Source: Dasypus novemcinctus (lineage: Eukaryota; Chordata; Mammalia; Cingulata; Dasypodidae). Taken from it: a DNA stretch of 64,000 bases. The notes beneath the pieces are model-generated. The model did not search any database. It saw nothing but the letters and a program-made list of their open reading frames with translations, and was not told where the DNA came from. A program made the position numbers and the translations under genes. Shown here one piece after another: positions 20,787-32,675 of the stretch. Every line of letters starts with the position of its first letter. The stretch's first letter is position 1. The stretch covers positions 23,447,513-23,511,512 of the forward strand of contig NC_080677.1 of the NCBI RefSeq assembly GCF_030445035.2, given 5' to 3'.

Positions 20787-21371
20787 TAGTAGTTCATTTC
20801 ATTTAACTGGAAAAAGATCATAATGAGTGTTGGATTTCATTAGGACTCCAGAAGGCATTACAAATGGCCCCTTTGAGGCGCTGGTAAAAGCCGTGGATTC
20901 TTCCTGTGGATAGATGCACATGTGTACATTTGTACAGTCCTGTAGACAATTCAGGAGCATACACATTGCTGATGTCACTCTAAACTCAGATTAAGAATCT
21001 TTATGTTAGACCAACGACTCTTCTCCAGGTTCCTTTCAATTTAGTGCTACAGTCTAAACTTTATTTGAAGGTAGAATAGAAAATGCAATATTCTCAAACT
21101 CCACTAAACTATACTTGCTTTTAGCTACAAATATAAACATTTATAATCATTTGAGAAAGATGACCAAGAGCATTAGATATTTCTAGAATTTTTTGGAGGA
21201 AAGTGGTGGAAGAAGTCTGGGAGGAGGGAAGCTGAGTGTTGCAGGAAGGGCAAGCAATTGTGAAACAATTGCAATATGGTGTTGGGATGTGGACTTGGGT
21301 AGTTGCATATAGAAGGAATAAGTATCTGTTATGATCTTACATATAGAAAGAATATCTGTTATGATCTGTAA
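20787..21371. other. No gene seen
   Basis: AT-rich intergenic sequence. A short imperfect direct repeat at about 21308-21368 contains two copies of a gaatatctgttatgatct-like motif. Confidence 0.4.
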
Positions 21372-21862
21372 GGTACATTATGGTAGCTGGCCTCCAAGAT
21401 AGGACCAATGATCCTCAACTCCTGGCATTCATGCCCTTATTATAATCTCCTCACACACTGAATCAGAACTGGTATTTGTGACCAATAAAGCTTGATGAGG
21501 TGACGGTGTATGACTTTCATGACTAAGTCAGAAAAGGCATTGCAGCTTTTGCCTCTGTCTCTTGGATCTCTCATTCTGAGGGAATCCAGCTGTCATGCTG
21601 TGAGAACATTCAAGCAGGGTGGAGAGGTCCACATAGGGAGGAACTAAAGCCTCCCACCAAAACCAGTACCAATTTGCCAGCCTTATGAGTGAGTCACCTT
21701 GGAATTAGAGTCTCCAGTCCCAATCAAGTCTTCAGATGATTCAATGTCAGTTGAAATCTTGACTGCAATGTCATAAGAGACCTAAGCTAGAGCTGAGCTG
21801 TTCCTATATTTCTGACCCACAGTTTTGGGGGTAACTTGTTTTTCAGCAATAGACTGCTAATA
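21372..21862 (+). mobile_element. MLT1-like LTR (ERVL-MaLR)
   Basis: The order of motifs matches my memory of MLT1 LTRs: ggtagctggcctccaagatag, ggcattcatgccctta, tgccagccttatgagtgagt, cttcagatgat and tgacccacag. It is an old solo LTR-like remnant. Confidence 0.7.
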
Positions 21863-21892
21863 TATATATTTAGGTCAAAATGCTCTAACTGG

Positions 21893-22250
21893 GGGAGTGG
21901 ATGTGGCTCAAGCAGTCAGGCACACCCACCTCCTACATGGACAGTCCTGGGTTTGGTTCCTGGTGCCTCCTAAAGAAAATAAGCAGATGTTACAACTAGT
22001 GGATGCTGCATCCAGCAGATGATCCAGCCAGCAGACAACACAGACAGCAGATGACAGAGCCAGCAGACAACACAGCCAGCAGGGAGCAGATGTGGCTCAG
22101 GTGGATAGGCACTTGCCTCCCATGTGGGAGGTCCCAGTTTGGTTCCCAGTGCCTCCTAGAGAAGATAAGCAGACACAGCGAGTAGACAACAAGCAGACAG
22201 ATGAGGAAGCCATTTTGGGGTGAGGAGAGGGAATTAAAAAATACATAAAT
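21893..22250 (+). mobile_element. Two tandem tRNA-derived SINEs of the short DAS-related type
   Basis: Two heads occur in tandem, at about 21895 (gtggatgtggctcaagc) and 22080 (gcagatgtggctcaggtgg). Each carries a tggtt(c)ctggtgcctcc-like B-box end. A cagcagacaacacag repeat fills the interval, and an A-rich tail ends near 22250. Confidence 0.7.
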
Positions 22251-22970
22251 AATTAGATTGTGCATATATATATTAAAAAAAGCCTCTAAATGGTGAAAAC
22301 GGCAAGGGATCCCCCCACGCCCCACTACTTCTCTGGGCACCTAAAGAAGAAGTCATGAGGTGTTATTTAACAACAATTTTCTCCAAGCACAAATTGCATG
22401 ACTAGATTGAATCAGAAGAGTTGAGACTTCTGTCTTAACCAAATGTTCACTCTAAGTAAAGAGCAGACATGCAGTTCTTGAAGCCCCCTGCTGAAGTAGC
22501 TCATGCATATAAATCTTACGTTGCATTAATAGATGTGTCTTTATGAAGACTATATTAGCTTAGTCACAACATGTCTGCACCAATTACTCACTGTGGTTAC
22601 TACATATTATGAGTATTACAGACCAGGGTGTCCAAAGGTGAGCTAGTATTCTGAGGATTTTGGAAGCTGTTCTTAGGGATGTTTGAAGGATCTGGAGTTG
22701 TTTAGTCTGGAGAAGATGTACAGAGCAGTTAATAGTTATCTATTTGAAGGGCTGGCATGTGGAATAAAAGTCGTATTTCAGATTGGTCAAGAGGGAAATA
22801 TAGGCCTAATGACAGAAAATACAAGAGGGTGGATTTCAACTCACTTGAAATAACTGCGGTTATTATATATTATTATAGTGCTCCCTCTCCCTGTAAAGGT
22901 TTAGGCCAAAGGTTGCCTGATCATCCTTCAGAGATGAGGGTGAGTGATTCCAGTGGTACTGGAAAGATCG
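22251..22970. other. No gene seen
   Basis: Intergenic sequence without a nameable repeat. It ends where L1 ORF2 sequence begins near 22975. Confidence 0.4.
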
Positions 22971-22974
22971 ACCT

Positions 22975-23082
22975 ATTTATAGATGACTTAAAATAGCAAC
23001 CAAAGTAACCAAATACCTAGGAATAAATCTAAGCCAACTTTTATACAGAAAACTACAAAACATTGCTGAAAGAAATCAGAGA
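22975..23082 (+). mobile_element. L1 ORF2 fragment, left of the retrocopy insertion
   Basis: The motif aaatacctaggaataaatct is typical of L1 ORF2. The sequence breaks at 23082 and resumes at 24715 without loss. Confidence 0.8.
23073..23082 (+). repeat. Target-site duplication of the retrocopy, left
   Basis: aaatcagaga here is repeated at 24705-24714, directly after the poly(A) tract of the retrocopy. Confidence 0.85.
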
Positions 23083-24704
23083 GGGCCGTGTTCCTGCTGT
23101 GCTACCATGCGCCGCGCGGCCCCGTGTGATTCTCTGGACCTCCCTGGGGTCCCTGCATGGACCCTTCAGCCTTTCCTAGCAACGATCACCCCCATTTCCT
23201 GTTTCCAGTGGGCTGCTGCACTTGTAGCACCAGCAGAAGACGGAACTTTGAAAATATGTATTTGGGGAAGAGTCACGTGGTGAATATCTCGTGCTGGTGC
23301 TGCCATTGAAAAATCTGGTTACACACTGGGGAGGCCTGCTTCCGCTGCAGTACTGAGCTGTCTTGGCCTTGAGGGTCAGGCCTGAGCGGGTACACCATGA
23401 ATAGATACACAACCGTTAGGCAGCTTGGGGATGGAAACTAAGGGTCCCTCCTGCTGGGAAGGAGCACTGAGTCTGGGGAATTGATTGCTATTAAAAACTT
23501 GCCCTTTCCCATTGCGCCAGTTTGTTATCTACTTTAGGAGGCACGGGGAACCTAACCAGTGACCTCCCATGTGTTGTAGTGTGATTTGCATCTTGCAGGG
23601 CAATAAATGCACAATAAATGGGGCACTACAGATCACCTGGACCAGTCACTTCATTCTGCAGAATGAAAAGAAAGTTTTATTCCTGGGAGGAATGCATGAA
23701 CCTTTGGGAGGTTATGTCTTTAAAGAAACTCAACCATGCCAATGTTGTAAAATTAAAAGAAGTTATCAGGGAAAATGATCCCATTTATTTTATCTTTGAT
23801 TACATGAAGGAAAACCTTTACCAGTTCTTTAAAGAAAGAAAGTTTCCAGAGTCTTCTATAAGGAATATCACATATCAGATATTGCAAGGCCTGGCATTTA
23901 TTCACAAACACGGCTTCTTCCATTGGGACTTAAAACCCGAGAACCTCCTCTGCATGGGTTCAGAACTTGTGAAAATTGTAGACTTTGGATTGGCCTGAGA
24001 AATGTGATCTAGACTTCCATACATAGGCCATGTATCTACCAGATGGTACAGGGCTCCTCAAGTCCCCATGAAGTCCTCTACCAGCTACAGCTCCCCCATA
24101 GACATCTGGGCATGGGCTGCATCATGGCTGAAGTGTACACTCTGTGGCCACTCTTCCCTGGAGCCAGTGAAATTGACACAATAGTCAAACTTTGCCAAGT
24201 GCTGGTGACACCAAAAAAGACCAACTGGACTGAGGGCTAACAACTTTCAAATGCTATGAACTTCTGCTGACCCCAGTGTGTCCGCAATAGTTTAGAGACT
24301 CTGATTCCAAATGCCAGCAGTGAAGCAATTCAGCTCATGAGAGATATGCTCCAGTGGGATCCCAAGAAACGACCAACTGCTAGTCATGTTTCCTTCCATC
24401 TGATGTGTTTCTTATTAAGTTTGTATCTAACTCTAAATAATGTCAATAAATCTCATGGAATGTATTTTACTTGATGCTAGGGGGGAAAAGTAGCATTGAA
24501 AAATGGTATGCTATGTAAAGTATATAAACTTAAAATAGTTGGAAACTTACTGTGTATAGTTGAAGTCTTTAAGATTTAAAAAATATAGTTGCTTGGAAAA
24601 CTGGAATACAATTTGTAACCCATCATCAGATACATGGAAATAAATACACAGATGTATTTGTCTTTGGAGAATGTTTTCAATTCTAATATATGAGAGTTAA
24701 AAAA
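23083..24704 (+). pseudogene. CILK1: Processed pseudogene of CILK1 (ICK kinase)
   Basis: CILK1 is a MAK-family serine/threonine kinase of cilia. The retrocopy has a 5' UTR, an ATG at 23397 (MNRYTTVRQLGDGN, then a stop), and kinase sequence resuming at about 23644: [46 protein letters not shown]. The catalytic HRD is now HWD. A TGA lies at 23996-23998 after DFGLA. Later blocks include [18 protein letters not shown] and [26 protein letters not shown] and GASEID fit CILK1 better than its paralogue MAK. Exons are joined without introns, a poly(A) run ends the copy and a 10-bp duplication flanks it, all marks of L1-driven retroposition. After about codon 300 of the parent the match ends in a different 3' tail. 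Confidence 0.88.
23497..23643 (+). other. Extra exon-like block in the CILK1 retrocopy
   Basis: About 147 bp separates the codons for the ATP-binding Lys region (attaaaaa) from atgaaaagaaag. It ends in cattctgcag like an intron acceptor and contains ggaggcacggggaacc... tgacctcccatgtg, part of a short SINE on the minus strand. It may be an alternative exon of the parent transcript or retained intron sequence. Confidence 0.5.
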
Positions 24705-26380
24705 AAATCAGAGAACACCTAAGTAAATGGAAGGATATTCCATGTTAACGGATGGAATTCTACTCAAAATAATTTACAGATTCAATACAATCTCTGTCAA
24801 AATTCCAACAGCCTTCTTTGCAAAAATGGAAAAGCCAGTCATCAAATTTATACAGAATGGTGAGGGCCCCGGAATAGCCAAAAACATCTTGGGAAGGAAG
24901 AAAGAAGTGGATTCATCCTTAACCATTTAAAAATTGATCACAAAAGCTAAGTAATCAAAACAGCATATACAGATATACAGACCAATGGAATCACATATAG
25001 GGCCAACTGATTTTCAACAAGGGCTCCAAGTCCACTCAATGGGGAAAGTATCATCTCTTCAACAAATGGCTCTGGAAGAACTGGACATTCACAGGCAAAA
25101 GAATGAAGGTGGACTCCTGCCTCATACCACATACAAAAATTAACCTCAACATGAGTCAAAGACCTAAATATAAGAGCCCAATCTATAAAACTCTTTAAAG
25201 AAAACAGGGAAGCATCTTTAGACTGTGGTTTCTTAGACTTTACAGCAAAATCATGAGCTACTAAAGATAAAACAGATAAGTGGGACTTCAAAATCTAAAA
25301 CATCTGTGCATGAAAGGACATTAGCAAGAAAGTGAAAATACAACTTACAGAATGGGAGAAAATATTTGGAAACCACATATCTAAAAAGGGTTAATATCCA
25401 GAATATATAAAGAAACCATACAACTCAACAACAAAAAGACAAGTTAACAACAAATGGGCAAAAAACTAGACATTTCCCCAAATAAGAAATAAAAATGGCC
25501 AAAAAAACACATGAAAGAATGTTCAATCTCATCGGCCATCAGGGAAATGTAAATCAAAACCACAATAAGATACCATTTCATACCCACTAGAATGGCTACT
25601 ATTTATTTAAAAACAAACAAACAAAATAAGTGTTGGAGAGGATGTGGATAATGTGGAGGGACCCTGAAGACATCATGTTGAGTGAAAGAAGTCAGAAACA
25701 AGGACACAGATATTGTATGATCTCACTTAAGTGAAATAATTTTACATTGTTGGTGGGAATGTAAAATGGTGCAGCTATTGTGGAAGACAGTTTGACGGTT
25801 CCTCAGAAAGTTAAGTACAGAATTACCATGTGACCTGGCAATCCCACTACTAGGTATATACTCAAAAGAACTGAAAGCAAAGGACTCAACCAATGTTCAT
25901 CGTTGCACAGCATTATGCACAACAGCTGAAATGTGGAAACAACCCAAGTGTCCATCAACAGATGAATGGAGAAACAAAATGTGGTCCTTCCACATGGTGG
26001 AATATTATTCAGCTGTGGGTAGGAATGAAGATCTGATACAGGTGAGAACGTGGAAGGTGGACCCTGAAGACATGTTGAGTGAAAGTAGCCAGACACAAGG
26101 AGACATATATTGTATGATTTCACTTAGACGAAATAAATGGAATAAGCAAATACTTAGAGTCAGAGTAGAATACAGTTTACTGGGGCCTGGGGTGGAAGCC
26201 CTGGGTGCAGAGTTTCTGTATGGGGGGATGGAAAAGTTTTGGTGATGGGAGCACAGCATTTTGAAAGGAGCTTGCAGAACTGAATATTTGAATGGGGTTG
26301 AAGGGGGAAGTTTTAAGTTGTATATAAGTTACTAAAATAAAAATTATATATTAAAAAAGCAAAAAAAAAAAAAAAAAGAT
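24705..26380 (+). mobile_element. L1 3' part resumed: ORF2 end, 3' UTR and poly(A)
   Basis: Degraded ORF2 sequence (atctctgtcaaaattccaac, gccattagg-type blocks) runs to the poly(A) at about 26360-26378. The segment with attgtatgat and cacttaa occurs twice (25660-25740 and 26063-26140), so part of the 3' region is duplicated. Many stops show the copy is dead. Confidence 0.85.
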
Positions 26381-26454
26381 GACTGTTAAGATAATGTTCC
26401 TGAAAGCCTTTTCCTATGGAATATTTCTTGTTATCTATAAATATCTTTAAATAA

Positions 26455-26640
26455 GAAAGTGCAGTGTAGTGGAAAGAGTGAATTCTGGTGGAATCAGATG
26501 AACTCTATTTGGAACTCATTAGCTCTATTACTTTGAGCAAGAGACTTACCCTTTCTGATCTTCAATGTCTTCATTACCTTGCAGGGCTATTCTGAGAATT
26601 CACTGGATGACACATAACTCAAAACACTCAGCCCCCATTT
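26455..26640 (+). repeat. MIR SINE remnant
   Basis: The order agrees with MIR: gtgtagtggaaagagtg, then ctttgagcaagagacttaccctttctgat and ggctattctgagaattc. Confidence 0.7.
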
Positions 26641-28630
26641 GCCATTTAATGCATGTGTTGGTTTTCTTCCTTCCATTTTCTATAAGATGGTTTATAATCA
26701 AACATCTGGAACCAATTAAAATTTTGAAAGTGCAGTGTTGAAATGAGCTAATTTTCCTAGCTTCATGTGTAGGATTTCATTTAAAAAAAAAATAATGAAC
26801 TTGATTAAGTTTTGATTAGTTGCCTTGTGACAGAGCATCTTTAAAAAAGTGATAAGGATGGTGAAAAGGGAAATGGAAAGAATCAGAAGCCAGATGGCTA
26901 ATATCATCTTTGAAATTTATAGCTGCAAGATCATCACTTTAACTAAAGTCTTTTCTCCCAAGAGAGTTATTGAAAAAAACCCAAACTATATTATCCAACA
27001 TCATAAAAATATTTTATCTTTCTGGAAGGCATGCCACATTTCAGCAAGAAAAGCTCAAAATCACACACTTTATTTTTTTTGAAATTTGGAAAGAAATGGG
27101 AATCTCCTAGAATGAATCAATACATGCCCTTCTAGTTGGCTTCCTTCCCACCCCAGAGAAGAGAACAATTAGAAGTAAATGCACATCCCATAAATACTGG
27201 ATATTAATTTTCATTATTTATTAATAATTTTCTTTAAATTTTAATATTTTTTAAAAGAGAGCTACTCCATGGGCAGAAATCACCCTGAATTGTGGAACTA
27301 GCTACTAAAATTATGTGAATAGTTAATATTGTAAAAATAGATTCATTATTAACAACCACAAATCCTTTATAATCTATTAGCATTGCACTCATAAGCATTC
27401 TCATTAGAAACTGTCTTTAAGCAACAGATGGTAACTGAGATGTGCAGTGGCTCCTTCACATTTCCAATTTTTACCTGCAAGGTGTACAGTGGTTTAGATA
27501 TGTACCTCAGGGCTCATTGTAGCCTCCCTCTGAGGAACTGTTGCCAGCTTGCATCTCCTCAATAGTAACCATTTTTCTTACCCCCAGTTCCAAGTCAATC
27601 ACTCAGTATTCTGGGGACCACTCTTTCATATGTTCTATGCACATATATACGTAATTTAATAAATGTAGGATCATTATTACATACTGTTTTTATTGTGGCC
27701 AAATTTGACAGCAACAAAAGCATTTTTAGGTAACTGCTTCATTCAGAAAGCTGTGAAGTAAAACAACACACAAAACAACAAAAAAGCATTTTTTATATCT
27801 CTGATGTTCTATCACCCTAATCCTCATATATTTCAATTTCTTGAATGTTCACTGTATTTTAAAATAGTTTTGTCCATGCTAGTAAAGCTCTACTTTAAGT
27901 GGTGCTTATCACAGTAAAATGTACATTCTGTGTTTAATTGATAACATACATTTCATAGTGCCAAGTGAGATGGCCACTCAAAAGGATTTCTCTTAAATCT
28001 GAGTTAAGCATAAATGACAAGAGCTGCAGGGTTGGGTGTGGTGACGGGGGAGACTTTCTGGCTTAAATGAATTTGTTTTAAAAAACCCTGAGAAGCCTTA
28101 GGATAGACAGCCTAGCCCTTGTATGGTGGCACAATGAATCCATCAAGGACCCGCTTCTCTTGACTTTTTCTGCTCTGCCTACCATATTCTTCTGTTTGTG
28201 GCTTCATAGTTGAACTACGCCTGTTGCACCTCCAGGCATCACATTCCTTCCAGGAAAACAGGTGTAGAGCAAGAATGAGTTCTGGTTGGCAGAGTCTATT
28301 TTTAAAGCTTCCCTGGAAGCTGTGGGTATTAGCTTCAACTTTCATCTCAATGGCTATAACTGTGTCAAATGGCTGCCCCTATCTGCAAGGTAGCCTGAGA
28401 AAGTATTTTAAGCTGGAACTAATTTAAATTTCTGGTATTGGGAAAATAGATGTTGGGTAGACAACAAGCAAAGTCTGCCATAGAAAACCTGAGTCAGAGC
28501 AAGCTGTAGTCATTCCATGCTTGGAAATAAAAGGAACTTCACTTAGTTGTTTCAGAAGAGCAGGTGAGGGTACAGCTAAGATACTATGTCCTACCATAAA
28601 GAACCAGCTGAGGAGGGGAGGGTGTAAGGG
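26641..28630. other. Intergenic sequence, no gene seen
   Basis: About 2 kb of AT-rich sequence. Short frames have no recognisable domain. Confidence 0.45.
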
Positions 28631-28639
28631 ATCCTGCTG

Positions 28640-28800
28640 AATTAACTTTTTTTTGGTAACAATAAAACTTATTTTTAGAGAAGTTTTAGGTTTACAGAAT
28701 TAGTATAGAGAATTCCCACATAGACCCCCTGGACACACACACACAGACAGACATAGTTTCCTCTATTATCAACATCTTACATTAGAGTGGAATTAGCTTT
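28640..28800 (-). repeat. Short L1 3'-end fragment with an AC microsatellite
   Basis: The motif gaagttttaggtttacagaatt and the (CA)n at 28735-28750 resemble the 3' region at 50060-50150. Confidence 0.5.
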
Positions 28801-29149
28801 TGAGAAGAATTTCCCCTTGGCCCCAACCCAGACATAGGTGTAAACACTTCTGAAGGAAAGAGTGCAGTTCCTTAAAGTCCTGTTCTGTTTCCCTTGGCCT
28901 GTAAGTGGAGGCTTGGAGCCATGAAAATGTATACCTAGCAACTTTAACTGTTAGTACTGACTCCTAAATTCGTGCAGGAAATGGAGAATAAGTCAGTTTT
29001 GGGCAGTGGATTACAACCTTCATGTTCCTACGTCTAAGCTAGGAAACAGCAAAATAAAACTCTCAACTTTCTGCATCTCCCATTGTGCTGATCACACAGC
29101 ACGTACTTAGTAAACACGTGTCAAGTTTTCTAAGATTAAAAGAGATGGA

Positions 29150-29345
29150 AATTAACCTTTGAGTCAGCCATTCGCCAGACTGTTCCAGACGCTTTACCTA
29201 TATACTCATTTACTCATCAGCGTGCTGTGCAGTTAAAGAGGCATTACCGTCCCCATGTAGAGAAGTAAACTGAGGCGCAGGAAGGTTAGCCAGGTCATGC
29301 GAGCCAGCAGAGGCAGACTTCAGGTTTAACAGAAAGCCTTTGCTC
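29150..29345 (+). repeat. MIR/L2-like remnant
   Basis: Contains the conserved block gagaagtaaactgaggcgcag followed by ggttagccaggtcatgcgagccagcagagg, typical of MIR-type repeats. Confidence 0.5.
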
Positions 29346-29539
29346 TTTGCCCAAAGTACTCCACAGCCTCTCTCTCTCTCCCCGGCTCCCGCCCCACGCC
29401 ACGTGCTGACACGGCACGATGCTCAAGGAATTTTAAGGATCAGGTAGGAAACTTTTGGAGAGACTAATCTTAGGATGAAGAAATACTTCCTAAATCTTCA
29501 GGATGTGGTCAAGACAAAGAAATGCTAGCGCCAACTAGG

Positions 29540-30330
29540 CTAGGGTTAGGCCCGAATGCCGCTGGCTATCGGGACGACGGCCGAACAAACTCTCAGGCTT
29601 TGGACACCCGGAGCAACCCGCAGCGCTGCCCCGGGCGTTCTGGGACGTCCCGCTCGCCGCAGGCCCCGCAGGGCCACGCGCCGGGGCGTGCCTCGCGTGA
29701 CGCACTTCCGCCCCGCGCTTCCGGCTTAAAGGGAACCCAGACCCTCCTCACAACAACAACAAAACCCGCGCGCTCGACGCCGGCGCCTCGGCTCTCGGCC
29801 CCGCCCTCTTGTCACCTGCAGCCGCGTCGGCCGCGCCGGGGCGGCCCTGCTCGGGGGTCAGGTGGAGACCGCGGCCGCGCCCTTCGGCCAACTTCTTCCG
29901 CACTTCCACCCGCGCCACCTCGCGAGACTCGGGGCCGACCGTGGCCGCCGCGGCCGAGCATCAGGGAGCGGCTGCCGGGGAGGACGCCCAGCTGGGCTGT
30001 GTGTCCAGGGGTCCTGCCCGGGCGCGGAGGGCGGTGGCGGCGGCTCTGCGGCCTCCTCTCAGGTATCCCTTCCCCGAAGGGGCCGCTGTGAGTGGCTCGG
30101 CGCCTTCTCCGGCCCGCGCCGCCGGGCCGTCGCGCAGGGGCCTTGTTGCGTTTCAGCTGGGGGTCGTGGCAGGGGCGGGGCGGTGTCCCGGGCGGTGGCG
30201 CCCTCAACCCTTCTTCCCTCCCTCCGTTTTCATCGTCTTTTCTCTCTCTCTCTCTCTCCCCCGCCTCCCACCGCAGTCCGGAGCCAGGCGGAACCCGGAC
30301 CTGGCGGGGAAAACTGCACCCACGGCCCGG
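29540..30330 (+). promoter_or_regulatory. CpG-island promoter of HERPUD2
   Basis: G/C content and CpG density rise sharply here and fall again after 30420. No TATA box is placed. Candidate sites are a CRE-like gtgacgca at 29697-29704 and two ETS-like motifs, cttccg at 29705-29710 and cttccgg at 29718-29724. An E-box cacgtg lies upstream at about 29400. I see no full ER-stress element (CCAAT-N9-CCACG). The island leads directly into the first exons. Confidence 0.75.
29950..30087 (+). other. HERPUD2: Probable non-coding exon 1 of HERPUD2
   Basis: A strong donor follows 30087 (gccgct then gtgagt). The start of the exon is not visible and 29950 is only a guess inside the island. Pairing with the acceptor at 30276 would make a 189-bp first intron. 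Confidence 0.4.
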
Positions 30331-30529
30331 CCCCCAGACCCCGCCGCCGAGTTTGTCCAACCTTGTTATCGGCAATGGCCTTCGTATCGCCCGATGCACT
30401 AGACTTGGACACGGAATACTAAGAACCCGCTCACTTCCGTCCCCACCCCAGTCGCGCAGGCTGTAACCATCTCGACTCACTTGGGTTTAACTGCTGCTCC
30501 TGTCGACTCTATCCGACTTTGGGGACACC
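30277..30529 (+). other. HERPUD2: 5' UTR part of HERPUD2 exon 2
   Basis: A long (TC)n tract and ccgcag at 30271-30276 form a good acceptor. The leader then runs to the ATG at 30530. If exon 1 is not spliced this way the leader could be continuous. It holds two upstream ORFs. Confidence 0.5.
30375..30422 (+). promoter_or_regulatory. Upstream ORF of 15 codons in the HERPUD2 leader
   Basis: ATG at 30375 has G at -3 and G at +4, and encodes MAFVSPDALDLDTEY before TAA. A second two-codon ORF (ATG CAC TAG) lies inside it at 30394-30402 in another frame. Both end more than 100 nt before the main ATG, so reinitiation is possible. Confidence 0.6.
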
Positions 30530-30676
30530 ATGGACCAAAGTGGGATGGAGATGCCTGTGACCCTCATCATTAAAGCACCGAATCAGAAATACAGTGACCA
30601 GACTATTAGCTGCTTCTTGAACTGGACCGTGGGGAAACTAAAATCGCATCTATCCAACGTGTACCCTAGCAAACCA
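30530..30676 (+). CDS. HERPUD2: HERPUD2 coding exon 1 (codons 1-49)
   Basis: HERPUD2 is an ER-membrane protein with an N-terminal ubiquitin-like domain, related to HERPUD1, a component of ER-associated degradation. This exon begins MDQSGMEMPVTLIIKAPNQK and carries the first strands and helix of the ubiquitin-like fold (KLKSHLSNVYPSKP). The ATG has a strong context (accATGG) and is the first Met of the known family N-terminus. The exon ends at a codon boundary before gtaagt. The full human protein is about 406 residues, so the four exons here cover about 40 percent. The membrane segments are encoded beyond the window. There is no sign of a frameshift or stop. Confidence 0.95.
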
Positions 30677-32675
30677 GTAAGTGTCTAAAAACTAGGTTCA
30701 GCTGCCCTGCCAGCAGCTTTCCGTGCTGTGCCCGCCCCATCCCCCTGCTCATCCCCTCCTCTCTTGAATCAAATAGATTTCTTTTGGGAGACCGCTAAGC
30801 CTCTTGAGTTCTGAGGTTGTATGTGTCTCTTGAGTGTCCGAACCATCATTAATATCTTCCTGGTGACTTTCAGTTAATTAGTAAGAGTGTGCAGAAATAT
30901 CAAGAGACCTAAGAATTGGCAGGCATGAAAATGGGGCCAATTTCCTTGGACTTAAACGAAGTTATAACCTAAGAGAGAAGGATGTAAGCTTTTTTTTTTT
31001 TTTTTTAAGATAAAAGAAGCACTACAACTCACATTAAATAAAGCCTTTGTTGCTTTTTGGTGAAAATTTCATTTTCACCATATAACCCAGAAATTTGTTC
31101 AATATTGAAGAGCAGTTGTTTCTTGGAAATACGTGAGCCCTTTAAAAGTTATACTTTCAAGATTAGTAAATATGTTTCAAAAAGCAAAGAGTTATAAGTT
31201 GTAGCTTCACTTTCTTCCAGTCCCTGCCCTCCTCTCATTTTTCTCCTGTAGAGGACAAATGGAAATTTCTTTAATTTAGAAGAGAACTGTACTTCCACCC
31301 CCACCCCACCATTTGGTGCATCTTTTTACTCCTTTCATATGGCCATATGTAAATCGATATGGCAGTGTTTTCTGTTCTGAATCATATCTGAATATTTCAG
31401 AGATAGCAAATAAAACACAGACAAATAGTACAGCTCCATCTGTCCCCAAAGTCAGATTTGAAAGGACATAGTTGGTAATTAACTAGTCACAGACCTGGGA
31501 GCAATTTAGAAAAGAAGTGTAATCTAATGTAGAGTATATGAAAGTGAACCTTTCACATTTTTCATTGTATAAATTTTTAATTTCTGTACATGTAGAGTTT
31601 AACAATCACTAAACCATGTAGTTAATGAAGAGGCTTAGATTTTTGGATGGGAAATATTTTTAGCATCAGGCATATGTGAGCCTGTGGCATGGATCTGTTG
31701 GAAGACAACTATGCTTTCTAGGCTCTCCTTAAATTTTTTAGGCACATAAGTAAGGAAGACATGTGATCTATATTAAGATTACAACTTAGACTGTTTCAGT
31801 GTTAGTCTTTAATTTTAGGTTTTAGATTAACCATAGTAATAGGTCAGTTATTGCAAAAACAGAAGGTTTAGAAAAACAGCAGTTAGTTGGCATTAGCTGT
31901 GTTTGTCAGGATAAAAATCTATTTAGTAAGAGAAAAAAAAAACCCCACAAAACACCACACTACTTACGGACTTGCATCACACTAATTGGAACTCTTCATT
32001 TACTCAGACCTTTTGTTTGCAAGTTAAGATTGACTTAGGGGATAACAATTTATTTTAAAAATTTCTGCTTTATGAAAGATTTCGTATTGAATTTGATTAG
32101 TGTTATACCTTCTTGAAGTAAACAGCTTTTCAGAAGTATTGAAACTACTGGATTTCCATAGTACTGTTAATAACATAGCCTGAACACCATTCTCCTGTGC
32201 ATTCTTGAGCATTTATCTAAGTAGATGCTCAAGGTATGTCCTTATCCATGTGAGAATCTTTTTATTATTTATACTGTTGAACTAAAAGGGACTTGTTGCA
32301 ATATGATAGACCAAGAGTATAATTTTTCTAAAACTTTTTCTCTTTTAAAAACTATCAGAAGTGAGATGGTGAAACTTGTTTGCCCTTATCTGTCTGCAGA
32401 AGCCTGCTTTTGGCAGGAGTTTTGCCACTGCTGCCCTAATCACCAGCGCCTTCATTGCCCATGTATATTAGTCAGCTGCTTGAGGACTAGATGAGTTACA
32501 AACCTCTCTCTGCCCCTCCCTCCCAATTAGCCTGCTTCTTGTACACACTGGAGATATTTTTGGGTTCTGTACCAAATAATATGCAACCTTTAATGACCTG
32601 CCCTTGTGGCAAACCTAACTTCTTTACTCTTATCGCAAGTCCAAGTGAGTTGTAATAATTTCTAAAGTTCTGGGG

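Noticed and set aside
23618..23998. A functional kinase gene
   Set aside because: There are stops in the frame, an interrupted N-lobe, HWD in place of HRD, no introns, and a poly(A) run with target duplication. It is a processed pseudogene.
29522..30480. Long open frames on both strands of the CpG island
   Set aside because: High G/C content depletes stops. None resembles a known protein, and the real HERPUD2 start lies after them.
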